DNA of 43,464 nt, taken from assembly GCF_000372745.1 (NCBI RefSeq), contig NZ_KB889690.1:1-43464 (forward strand), in the 5' to 3' direction. A model generated the notes under the pieces. The model was not told the origin of the DNA and made no database searches. It saw only the letters and a program-made list of their open reading frames with translations. Below, one piece after another: positions 25,076 through 32,958 of the stretch. Source of the DNA: Embleya scabrispora DSM 41855 (GTDB lineage Bacteria > Actinomycetota > Actinomycetes > Streptomycetales > Streptomycetaceae). Each line of letters opens with the position of its first letter. The first letter of the stretch is position 1. A program made the position numbers and the translations under genes.

Positions 25076-26992
25076 CTATTCGGCCACCCGGCACTGCGGC
25101 GCGCGCGGCTGGGGCAGGCCCAGCGGGCGCAGCCGCACGTCGTAGGCGCGCTGCCAATCACCGTTGGCGATGTGCCGGTTCAGTGCCCCGCACACCGCGT
25201 CCGCGAGGGCGACATCGCCCTTGCTCAGGCCCACGCCGTACGGCTCGTCCGAGAACGGCCGGCCCAGGATCCGCAGCGTGCCCGGATACTGGGCGACGAA
25301 GCCGGACAGGATCGCGTCGTCGGTGCTGACCCCGCGCACCTTCTTGGCCAACAACTCGTCCACGCACTCGGAGTACTTGCCGCGTTCCTGGACCTTCATG
25401 GTCGGGAACTCGGTGCGGATGCGGGTCGCCGACGTCGACTCGCGCACCACGCACACCGCGCTGTCGGCGAGGTCCTCGGGACCGTTGACGTCCGGCTCGT
25501 CCGAGCGGACCAGGAAGTCCTGGCCGGCGATGAAGTACGGCCCGGCGAAGGAGACCTTCTGCGACCGGGCGGCGTTGATCGTGTAGCTGGCCACGACCAG
25601 GTCGACCTGACCGCTGGTGATCCGGTACTCGCGGTTCTGCGTCTCCACGTCCATGAAGGTGATCCGGTCCTTGAACCCGAGATCGTCCGCGATCATCCGC
25701 GCGACATCGTCGTCGAAGCCCTGATACGCCTGATCGCCGGTGCGCACGCTCCACCCGGGTTGGTCCGGTTTGACCCCGATGATGATCCGGCCCCGGGCCA
25801 CCATCTCCCGGTAGGTCGGCGAGTTCTTGCGCAGGTTGGCGAGCGGGTCGGGGGCGTGCGTGCCGCCCTCGGCCCGGTTGTTCTCCACCGCGAGCCAGGA
25901 CGCGCCCACCGCGACCAACAGGAACGCCAACGCGGCGGGCAGCGCGATCCGGGTGCGCCGCCACCACCGGGCGCGGGCCGCGGGCCGCGATATCGGCTCC
26001 TGCGGCGGGCCTTCGCCCGCGTAGGTGGCCTCGACGTCCTCGTCCGGCTCGTCGCGCTCGCGCCGGGGCAGCGGGTCGCCGCCCCAGGTCACCGGCACCG
26101 AGTCCTGCACCACTCGGGTGAGCAGCGCGTCGGTCTCCTTGGCGTCCAGCCGCCGGAGCGGATCCTTGCGCAACAGGCCCATGATCACCGGCTCCAGCGG
26201 ACCCGCGTGCCGCGGCGGCGCGGGCGGCGCGTTCACCACCGCGTCCACGACCTCCACGGGGGAGGAGCGACGAAACGGCGCGAGACCCTCGACCATCTCG
26301 TACAGCGTCGCGCCCAGCGACCACAGGTCCGAGGCCGGATCCAACGCGCCCGGCACGTCGGCGAGCGTGTGCTCGCTCGATCCGTTGTCGGTGAGCACGC
26401 CGGCCCGACCGCGGGAGAACTGTTCCGCGCGCTCGGGAGCGAGATAGCCCGGGGTGCCGAGCAGTTCGCCGAACTGGGTCACCTGGGGCGCATCGGCGAA
26501 GGTGGCGATGCCGAAGTCGGTGAGCACCACCCGGCCGTCCGTGCCCAGGAGCACGTTCGCCGGCTTCACGTCACGGTGCAGCACGCCCTTGGCATGCGCG
26601 GCGCGCAGCGCCCGCAGCACGTCCAGGCCGATCCGGGCCGCCTCGGCGTGGTCGAGTCGACCCTCCGCGCGGATCACGTCGGCCAGCGAGCGCGAGATCA
26701 CCAATTCCATGACGATCCACGGCAAACCGTCCTCTTCGAAGACGTCGTGCACCGTCACCACGTTCTCGTGGCGGATGCGGGCCGCGGCGATCGCCTCGCG
26801 CTTGCTGCGCTCCAGCCAGGACCGCTGCGAGCCCGCGTCCAGGGACTTGGGGAGCAGCAACTCCTTGACCGCGACCTCGCGGCCGAGGGCGGTGTCCACG
26901 GCCAGCCAGACCTCGCCCATACCGCCTCGGCCGAGACTGCGGCTGAGGCGGTAACGATTGTTCAGTATTCGGCCGATCTCCCCCTCGGACAC
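25076..26992 (-). CDS. Transmembrane Ser/Thr kinase fused to an extracellular glutamate-binding domain
   Basis: This 638-residue one-piece receptor kinase has three parts. Residues 13-295 form a Hanks kinase with all motifs: GRGGMGEV (21-28), catalytic K43, HRD (139-141) in HRDVKPANVLL, DFG (159-161) and APE (185-187). An insert of about 30 residues after APE (188-217) lengthens the activation segment. A charged linker follows, then one membrane helix at 349-368 (IALPAALAFLLVAVGASWLA). Residues 400-620 form a complete type II binding domain parallel to GluB: GRIIIGVKPDQPG, KVSFAGPYFIAGQDFLVR, VSTDDAILSGF, YGVGLSKGD and NGDWQRAYD. Positive-inside topology puts the kinase in the cytoplasm and the binding domain outside. 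GTG at 26992 follows GGAGG. I recall an automated family name for this fusion in Streptomyces, but no characterised member. Confidence 0.93.
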   Translation of the reverse strand: MSEGEIGRILNNRYRLSRSLGRGGMGEVWLAVDTALGREVAVKELLLPKSLDAGSQRSWLERSKREAIAAARIRHENVVTVHDVFEEDGLPWIVMELVISRSLADVIRAEGRLDHAEAARIGLDVLRALRAAHAKGVLHRDVKPANVLLGTDGRVVLTDFGIATFADAPQVTQFGELLGTPGYLAPERAEQFSRGRAGVLTDNGSSEHTLADVPGALDPASDLWSLGATLYEMVEGLAPFRRSSPVEVVDAVVNAPPAPPRHAGPLEPVIMGLLRKDPLRRLDAKETDALLTRVVQDSVPVTWGGDPLPRRERDEPDEDVEATYAGEGPPQEPISRPAARARWWRRTRIALPAALAFLLVAVGASWLAVENNRAEGGTHAPDPLANLRKNSPTYREMVARGRIIIGVKPDQPGWSVRTGDQAYQGFDDDVARMIADDLGFKDRITFMDVETQNREYRITSGQVDLVVASYTINAARSQKVSFAGPYFIAGQDFLVRSDEPDVNGPEDLADSAVCVVRESTSATRIRTEFPTMKVQERGKYSECVDELLAKKVRGVSTDDAILSGFVAQYPGTLRILGRPFSDEPYGVGLSKGDVALADAVCGALNRHIANGDWQRAYDVRLRPLGLPQPRAPQCRVAE

Positions 26993-27203
26993 CGCGGTCG
27001 CACCCTCCTCCCGAGCAAGCGGGCCTCCCTGACCAAGTGTGCGGCCTTCCCCCCGGTCGGCTCACAGCGTCGGTTCGGGGACCGCGCACGGTCTGGCCCA
27101 CAAGCTCAGAGCGTAGATGTCGGTCCCGAACACCATGACACGAACCCAGCATGTGCCATCGGAGCCGCTTCGCGCGACGCCCTGGGCATCACGATCTGTC
27201 CGA

Positions 27204-28205
27204 TCAGGGTTTCACCGATCGGTACCACCGCTGAGCGCCGGTGTGCAGTGGCAGCGGATCGGTGAAGATCGCCGTCCTGGGATCGACCAACTGGGCCGCG
27301 TGCACCTCGCGTCCGATCGCCTCCCGGTTCTCCATCACCGTCTCGGTCACCCGCCTGATCAACACCGGATCCTGCGAGGCCCGGGTGACCAGCAGATTCG
27401 GCACCGCGATGGTGGGCGTCTCGGTACCGCCGGGATAGGCGTCCGCGGGCACCACCGCCTCGCGGTACACCGGCCCGTAGCGATCGCGCAGTTTGCCCGC
27501 GAGGTCGCCGAGTTGGACCAGACGCACCGACCAGTGCTCGGCCAGGTCGGAGACCGCCCCGGTGGGCAACCCGCCGGACCAGAAGAACGCGTCCACGGTG
27601 CCGTCGCGCAGTCGCTGGGTGGCCTCCCCGATGCCGATCCGCACGGGGGTGATGGCCCGATCCATGTCGCCCATGCCCACCTCGCTCAGCAGCCGGCGGG
27701 TGATCAACTCCACGCCCGATCCGGGCAGCCCCACCACCACCCGGCGCCCGCGCAGGTCGGCGATCTTCTGCACCGGGGAACCGACCGGCACGACCAGTTG
27801 CACGTAGTCGTCGTACAACCGGGCGACCGCCCGCAGTCGCTCGCGATCGCCCGGCCCCAGATCGGCCACCGCGTCGGCGGTGGCGATGCCGAAGGTGTCG
27901 ACGCCCTCGATCACCCGGCGCAGGTTCTCCACCGACCCACCGCTGGAGTTCACCGTGACCTTGACGTCCAGGTCCGCGGACAGCCGCGGCCGCAACAGTT
28001 CGCCGTAGCGGTGGTACACCCCGGTCGGCACCCCGGTGGCCAACGAGACCGGCCCACCCGGGGTCGGCCGGTCGTCCCGGGAGAACACCACGTACCCGCC
28101 GACCAGGCACAACAGCACGAGCGTGACCAGTCCGGCCCTGACCAGGCGGGGTCGACGCGCACAGGCGTCGCGCAGGGAAACGGGGAGGAACGACAAGGAG
28201 GGCAC
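27204..28205 (-). CDS. TAXI-family TRAP-type solute-binding protein, membrane-anchored
   Basis: The 333-residue protein has an N-terminal membrane helix at about 20-40 ([20 protein letters not shown]) and an extracellular TAXI-type binding domain: [35 protein letters not shown], the [12 protein letters not shown] stretch, [19 protein letters not shown] and [17 protein letters not shown] proteins bind small acids such as glutamate or 2-oxoglutarate for TRAP transporters. No TRAP membrane subunits are present, and the anchor is not a lipoprotein signal, so a sensory role is possible. The start is uncertain: GTG at 28205 puts the helix near the N-terminus, and GTG at 28235 or TTG at 28247 are alternatives. 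It lies 211 bp upstream of the kinase fusion; 26993-27203 probably holds that gene's promoter and no other gene. Confidence 0.82.
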   Translation of the reverse strand: MPSLSFLPVSLRDACARRPRLVRAGLVTLVLLCLVGGYVVFSRDDRPTPGGPVSLATGVPTGVYHRYGELLRPRLSADLDVKVTVNSSGGSVENLRRVIEGVDTFGIATADAVADLGPGDRERLRAVARLYDDYVQLVVPVGSPVQKIADLRGRRVVVGLPGSGVELITRRLLSEVGMGDMDRAITPVRIGIGEATQRLRDGTVDAFFWSGGLPTGAVSDLAEHWSVRLVQLGDLAGKLRDRYGPVYREAVVPADAYPGGTETPTIAVPNLLVTRASQDPVLIRRVTETVMENREAIGREVHAAQLVDPRTAIFTDPLPLHTGAQRWYRSVKP

Positions 28206-28273
28206 GGCGGCGATATTGCCATGGAGGTCGGCCACGCGCCCCGGCAAGCAAACCCCGTACCCTGTCGGGTGTT

Positions 28274-29752
28274 ATGACTGCGCGAAGCTATGAGGTCCGC
28301 ACCTACGGGTGCCAGATGAACGTCCACGACTCCGAGCGACTGTCCGGTCTGCTGGAGGACGCGGGATACGTCCGCGCGCCCAAGGGGGAGTCGGCCGACG
28401 TGGTCGTCTTCAACACGTGCGCCGTCCGCGAGAACGCGGACAACAAGCTGTACGGGAACCTGGGCCACCTGGCGCCCGCGAAGGCCGAACGCCCCGGCAT
28501 GCAGATCGCGGTCGGCGGCTGCCTCGCGCAAAAGGACCGGGACACCATCGTGCGCAAGGCGCCGTGGGTGGACGTGGTCTTCGGCACCCACAACGTGGGC
28601 TCGCTGCCGGTGCTCCTGGAGCGGGCCCGGATCGAGCAGGAGGCCCAGGTCGAGATCCTGGAGTCGCTCGACGTCTTCCCCTCCACGCTGCCCACCCGGC
28701 GCGAGTCGGCGTACGCGGCGTGGGTGGCCATCTCGGTGGGCTGCAACAACACCTGCACGTTCTGCATCGTGCCCGCGCTGCGCGGCAAGGAGAAGGACCG
28801 CCGACCCGGCGACGTGCTCGCCGAGATCGAGACCCTGGTCGGCGAGGGCGTGATCGAGGTCACCCTGCTCGGCCAGAACGTGAACGCGTACGGCTCGGAC
28901 ATGGGCGATCGCGAAGCCTTCTCCAAGCTGCTCCGCTCGTGCGGACGCGTCGAGGGCCTGGAGCGGGTGCGCTTCACCTCGCCGCACCCGCGCGACTTCA
29001 CCGACGACGTGATCGCGGCGATGGCCGAGACGCCGAACGTGATGCACCAGTTGCACATGCCGCTGCAGTCCGGCTCGGACACGATGTTGCGCGCGATGCG
29101 CCGCTCCTACCGGCAGGACAGATACCTCGGGATCATCGAGCGGGTGCGGGCGGCGATGCCGGACGCGGCGATCTCCACCGACATCATCGTGGGCTTCCCC
29201 GGGGAGACCGACGAGGACTTCGAACAGACCCTGCACACGGTGCGCGAGGCCCGGTTCGCCGCCGCGTTCACGTTCCAGTACTCCAAGCGCCCGGGCACCC
29301 CGGCGGCCACGATGGACGGCCAGGTGCCCAAGGAGGTCGTGACCGAGCGCTACCAGCGGCTGCTCGCGCTCCAGGAGGAGATCTCCTGGGCGGAGAACCG
29401 CACCCGGGTCGGCCGCACCCTGGAGGTGCTGGTCGCCGAGGGCGAGGGGCGCAAGGACCACGACACCGCGCGGTTGTCCGGGCGAGCCCCGGACAACCGC
29501 CTCGTGCACTTCGAACGCCCCGCCGAGGGCGTGCGGCCCGGCGACGTGGTCTCGGTCGAGATCACCTACGCCGCACCGCACCACCTGCTCGCGGAGAAGC
29601 CGACCCTGGCGATCCGGCGCACCCGCGCGGGCGACGCGTGGGAGCGCCGCAACGCGGCCCCCGCGGCCAAGCCGGGCGTGCTGCTCGGCATGCCGCGGAT
29701 CGGCGCGCCGGCGACCCCGGCCGCGTCGACCGGGGTCGAGTGCTGCGACTGA
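28274..29752 (+). CDS. miaB: tRNA-2-methylthio-N6-isopentenyladenosine synthase
   Basis: This radical SAM methylthiotransferase converts i6A37 to ms2i6A37 in tRNAs reading UNN codons, using the product of MiaA (encoded at 31975). The 492-residue protein has the N-terminal UPF0004 domain with three cluster Cys (TYGCQMN, NTCAVRE, GGCLAQ), the radical SAM CxxxCxxC in [10 protein letters not shown], and a C-terminal TRAM domain around [15 protein letters not shown] to [10 protein letters not shown]. An additional C-terminal tail ends in ECCD. ATG at 28274 begins the conserved sequence and is divergent from the TAXI gene, with only about 70 bp for both promoters. Confidence 0.97.
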   Translation: MTARSYEVRTYGCQMNVHDSERLSGLLEDAGYVRAPKGESADVVVFNTCAVRENADNKLYGNLGHLAPAKAERPGMQIAVGGCLAQKDRDTIVRKAPWVDVVFGTHNVGSLPVLLERARIEQEAQVEILESLDVFPSTLPTRRESAYAAWVAISVGCNNTCTFCIVPALRGKEKDRRPGDVLAEIETLVGEGVIEVTLLGQNVNAYGSDMGDREAFSKLLRSCGRVEGLERVRFTSPHPRDFTDDVIAAMAETPNVMHQLHMPLQSGSDTMLRAMRRSYRQDRYLGIIERVRAAMPDAAISTDIIVGFPGETDEDFEQTLHTVREARFAAAFTFQYSKRPGTPAATMDGQVPKEVVTERYQRLLALQEEISWAENRTRVGRTLEVLVAEGEGRKDHDTARLSGRAPDNRLVHFERPAEGVRPGDVVSVEITYAAPHHLLAEKPTLAIRRTRAGDAWERRNAAPAAKPGVLLGMPRIGAPATPAASTGVECCD

Positions 29753-29759
29753 GCACCGC

Positions 29760-30347
29760 TCAGGTCACGTTCCAGCCGAGCATGACCGGCTGTTCGCGCT
29801 CGTAGCCGAGGGTGGACAGCCGGGCGGTCTCCAGCCGGAACAGCCGGCCGTCCTCGGGCGGCAGGCCCAGCCAGCGGGCGGTCAACACCCGGAGCAGGTG
29901 GCCGTGGGCGACGAGCACCGCGTCCTCGCCGCGCTCCAGCACCGGCCGTACCCGATCGAGCACCCGGTCCACCCGGCGGCCCACATCGGCGATCGACTCG
30001 CCGGGATGCGCGGCGTCGCCCGGGATCACCCCGTCCCGCCACAGGAACCAGCCCGGGACGCTCTCGCGGATCTCGCTCGTGGTGATGCCCTCGTAGCCGC
30101 CGTAGTCCCACTCGACCAGATCCGGTTCGAGCCGTCCGCCGGTGATCCCGGCCAGCTCCGCGGTGTGTCGGGCCCTGGTCAGCGGGCTGATCAGGGCGAG
30201 CCCGAACTCGTGCCCGGCCAGCAGGTCGGCCACCGCCTTGGCCTGGGCCTTCCCCTCGGGGGTCAGCGGGATGTCGGTCAGCCCCGTGTGCCGCCCGGAC
30301 CTGCTCCATTCGGTCTCGCCGTGTCGCACCAACATCAGTTCTCGCAT
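29760..30347 (-). CDS. Histidine phosphatase (phosphoglycerate mutase-like)
   Basis: The 195-residue soluble enzyme belongs to the branch 1 histidine phosphatase superfamily. The phospho-acceptor motif LVRHGETEWS is at the N-terminus, the second catalytic segment is SPLTRARHTAEL, the acid is within EWDYGGYEG, and the second His is in LVAHGHLLRVL. Length and spacing fit broad-specificity or GpmB-like phosphatases; the substrate cannot be told from sequence. ATG at 30347 was chosen because GGATGG lies 5 bases upstream; ATG at 30356 adds three residues. It converges with miaB, ending 7 bases past the miaB stop, and is divergent from the next gene. Confidence 0.9.
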   Translation of the reverse strand: MRELMLVRHGETEWSRSGRHTGLTDIPLTPEGKAQAKAVADLLAGHEFGLALISPLTRARHTAELAGITGGRLEPDLVEWDYGGYEGITTSEIRESVPGWFLWRDGVIPGDAAHPGESIADVGRRVDRVLDRVRPVLERGEDAVLVAHGHLLRVLTARWLGLPPEDGRLFRLETARLSTLGYEREQPVMLGWNVT

Positions 30348-30408
30348 GTGATCCATCCCATCACGCGACCCGGGAGGCGTCGCGGCGGCCACTTAGTACT
30401 CTCCCTGA

Positions 30409-31128
30409 ATGCTCGTAGCCGCCGCGGTAGTCCCGTGCCCCCCGATGATCGTGCCCGAGCTGGCCCGCGGGGCCGTAGCGGAGTTGGACGCGCTGCGCGC
30501 GGCGTGTGATCGGGCGCTGGCCGGGCTGGCCGAGACGGCCCCGGACCGGTTGGTCGTGCTGGGCGCGGGCGATGCGGACGCGACGCTGGAGGCCGGGGGG
30601 ACCGGCTCGTTCGCGCCGTACGGACTCGACCTGGAGGTCGTCCTCGGGGCCGGCGCCGCGCAGCCGCTCTCGCCCGCGTTGACCGTCGGCGCCTGGCTGC
30701 TCGGCCGCTCGCCGTGGGCCGCCGAGCGGATCGCCGCGGGGACCGCGCCGAGCCCGGTGACCGCAGCGGTGATCGCCTCGGACGCCGACCCCGCGCGTTG
30801 TGCCGCCCGGGGCGCCGAACTGGTCGCCGGCCCCGATCGGGTCGCGCTCGTGGTGGTCGGGGACGGATCCGCGTGCCGGACCGAGAAGGCCCCCGGCTAC
30901 CTCGACGCGCGCGCCGAGCCCTACGACCGCGCACTGGGCGCGGCGCTCGCGGACGCCGACTCGGACGCGCTCGCGGCGCTGGAGCCCGCGCTCGCGGAGG
31001 AACTGTGGGTGGCCGGCCGGCCCGCCCTCCAGGTGCTGGCCGGCGCGGCGGGCCCCGGTCGACGCGGCCGGCTGCTCTACGCCGAGGCGCCCTACGGCGT
31101 CGGCTACTTCGTGGCGCTCTGGTCCTGA
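30409..31128 (+). CDS. Class III extradiol dioxygenase subunit B-like (LigB/MEMO-fold) protein
   Basis: The 239-residue protein fits a compact LigB-like fold: VAAAVVPCPPMIVPELARG at the N-terminus, DRLVVLGAGDA, VALVVVGDGSACRTEKAPGY with the D-G-S loop, and the YDRALGAALADADSDALAAL helix. In active extradiol dioxygenases the iron is held by two His and a Glu; here the N-terminal HxP-type site reads CPP and I see no His in the protein at the second site either, so iron-dependent dioxygenase chemistry is doubtful. I recall this family as conserved between miaB and miaA in Streptomyces, function unknown. ATG at 30409; the ribosome site is weak (CTCCCTGA). Confidence 0.7.
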   Translation: MLVAAAVVPCPPMIVPELARGAVAELDALRAACDRALAGLAETAPDRLVVLGAGDADATLEAGGTGSFAPYGLDLEVVLGAGAAQPLSPALTVGAWLLGRSPWAAERIAAGTAPSPVTAAVIASDADPARCAARGAELVAGPDRVALVVVGDGSACRTEKAPGYLDARAEPYDRALGAALADADSDALAALEPALAEELWVAGRPALQVLAGAAGPGRRGRLLYAEAPYGVGYFVALWS

Positions 31129-31224
31129 CCCGCGACGGCCCCACGACCGTCGGCCGGCCCGCGAACGCGAAAGCCCCGGGCACGAAGGCCCCGAGCAGGG
31201 ATGCCCGGGCGCGCCCCGGACATG

Positions 31225-31267
31225 AAAAAGCGGGCGGGGCCACCGGAATCCGGTGACCACCGCCCGC
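31225..31267 (-). terminator. Intrinsic terminator of the MT0933-like antitoxin gene
   Basis: On the minus strand GCGGGCGG-CACCGG pairs with CCGGTG-CCGCCCGC (with small bulges), directly followed by TTTTT. It lies 7 bases past the stop. Confidence 0.75.
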
Positions 31268-31273
31268 GCGCAC

Positions 31274-31744
31274 TCACACGGTGGGATCGGCCGGAGGCCC
31301 GGGCGGCGTCGCCTCGGGCTCTTCGCCGCCGGCCTTGCCCAGCGATTCCTTGGCCTTGTCCGAGGCACCGTGGATCGTGTCGGTGTGTTTGCCGCCGGTC
31401 TTTCGATCGGCGATCTCGGCGGCCTTGTCGATGCCCTTGTCGGCCTTGTCGCCGTGCTGACCGAGCAGCCCCTCGGCCTTGGCCTTGATGGTGTTGAAGA
31501 CACCCATGTCCTGCTCCTCCTCGGATGCGCCCGTCGCGACCTGCTCGGCGGCCGCGTCCCCGGGAGTCCGGGGAGCGGGCGTCGTGGCCGCCGCCTCGAC
31601 GGGTTCGGCCTCGGCCGAAGCCCGCGTTGCGGGCCGGTCCTCGACCAGCGTGGCGGTGTCCGTGCCCGCCGCGTTCTGCGAGCAGCACGAGCCGCTCTCC
31701 TCCGACGTGCTCGGACGCCGCTTGAACCAGTCGAAAACACTCAC
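31274..31744 (-). CDS. MT0933-like antitoxin-family protein with N-terminal extension (two possible starts)
   Basis: The frame encodes 156 residues from GTG at 31744. The C-terminal 77 residues (MGVFNTIKAKAEGLLGQHGD, then KADKGIDKAAEIADRKTGGK) are the MT0933/Rv0909-type antitoxin family, small helical Lys-rich proteins common in Streptomyces. The N-terminal 79 residues (MSVFDWFKRRPSTSEESGSC C...) are Ala/Glu/Thr-rich, probably disordered, and share only the xVFxxxK start with the domain. Both starts look usable: AAGGAG lies 5 bases before GTG 31744, and GGAGGAG lies 6 bases before ATG 31507. The gene may therefore make a long and a short protein. No toxin gene is adjacent, so antitoxin function is only a family label. 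Confidence 0.75.
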   Translation of the reverse strand: MSVFDWFKRRPSTSEESGSCCSQNAAGTDTATLVEDRPATRASAEAEPVEAAATTPAPRTPGDAAAEQVATGASEEEQDMGVFNTIKAKAEGLLGQHGDKADKGIDKAAEIADRKTGGKHTDTIHGASDKAKESLGKAGGEEPEATPPGPPADPTV

Positions 31745-31974
31745 AATTTCTCCTTGACCGTATGTCTGTGGTCGTCGTCTTGCATTTCGGCGACGGGACG
31801 GGCCGGTCCACTGCGCCGTCCGGAGTACCGCCGCGCCGCCCGGAGTACAGCCGCCCGGGGATATGGGTCGTCGGAGATCAACGAGAGCGCGCGGGGCCGG
31901 TCACGACCTCGCGGGCGGCCGTACCGCAACGAGCGACGGCACGACCCGGTGCGGTGATCCGGCAGACTTGGGGG

Positions 31975-32883
31975 GTGAGTCCCCGTGTCATTGCCGTCGT
32001 CGGTCCCACTGCGGCCGGAAAGTCCGATCTGGGGGTCGCCTTGGCCCGTGCGCTGGACGGGGAGGTGATCAACAGCGATTCCATGCAGCTCTACCGCGGC
32101 ATGGACATCGGCACCGCCAAACTGACCGTCGCCGAGCGCGCCGGCGTCCCGCACCACCTGCTCGACGTGTGGGACGTGACCAGCTCCGCCAGCGTGGCCG
32201 AGTACCAGCGCGACGCGCGGGCGCTGGTGGACGACCTGCTGGCGCGCGGTCGCACCCCCGTACTGGTCGGCGGTTCCGGGCTGTACGTGCGCGCGGTGCT
32301 GGACGACCTGGAGTTCCCCGGCACCGATCCCCGGATCCGGGCCCGCCTGGAGGCCGAGGCCGAGCGGTTCGGGCCCGGGCCGCTGCACGAGCGCCTGGCC
32401 GCGGCCGATCCGCCCGCCGCGGCGGCGATCCTGCCGAGCAACGCCCGGCGGATCGTGCGCGCGCTGGAGGTCATCGAACTCACCGGGCGCCCGTTCACCG
32501 CCACCCTGCCCACCCACCGCTCGCTCTACGACAGCGTGCAGATCGGCGTGGACGTGCCGCGTCCGGTGCTGGACGAGCGGATCACCGCGCGAGTGGATCG
32601 GATGTGGGCGACGGGTCTGGTCGAGGAGGTGCGCGAGCTGGAGAAGGTCGGGCTGCGCGAGGGCCGGACCGCCTCGCGCGCGCTGGGCTACGCGCAGGTG
32701 TTGCGGCTGCTCGCGGGCGAGTGCACCGACGAACAGGCTCGCGAGGACACGGTGCGCACCACCCGCCGGTTCGCCCGCAGGCAAGACACCTGGTTCCGGC
32801 GGGACCCGCGGATCGAGTGGCTGGAGCACTCCCGGGCCGATCTCCTGGACGCCGCGCTCGAACGGGTGATCCGACCCGCGTAG
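31975..32883 (+). CDS. miaA: tRNA dimethylallyltransferase
   Basis: MiaA adds the dimethylallyl group to A37 of tRNAs reading UNN codons, making the substrate of MiaB. The 302-residue protein has the P-loop VVGPTAAGKSDL near the start, the INSDSMQLYRGMDIGTAK segment with the catalytic Asp and Thr, the LVGGSGLYVRAVLDDL helix, SNARRIVRALEVIELTGRP and the tRNA-contacting RRFARRQDTWFRRDP. GTG at 31975 follows GGGG. It is separated from the leftward antitoxin-like gene by a 230-bp divergent gap. Confidence 0.97.
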   Translation: MSPRVIAVVGPTAAGKSDLGVALARALDGEVINSDSMQLYRGMDIGTAKLTVAERAGVPHHLLDVWDVTSSASVAEYQRDARALVDDLLARGRTPVLVGGSGLYVRAVLDDLEFPGTDPRIRARLEAEAERFGPGPLHERLAAADPPAAAAILPSNARRIVRALEVIELTGRPFTATLPTHRSLYDSVQIGVDVPRPVLDERITARVDRMWATGLVEEVRELEKVGLREGRTASRALGYAQVLRLLAGECTDEQAREDTVRTTRRFARRQDTWFRRDPRIEWLEHSRADLLDAALERVIRPA

Positions 32884-32958
32884 GGGTGTTGCGGGTGGGG
32901 TGTGCGTGGCACGGTGGGAGGTCCGTGACACACCCGAACCTTCTCGGGGGAGGCGCTC

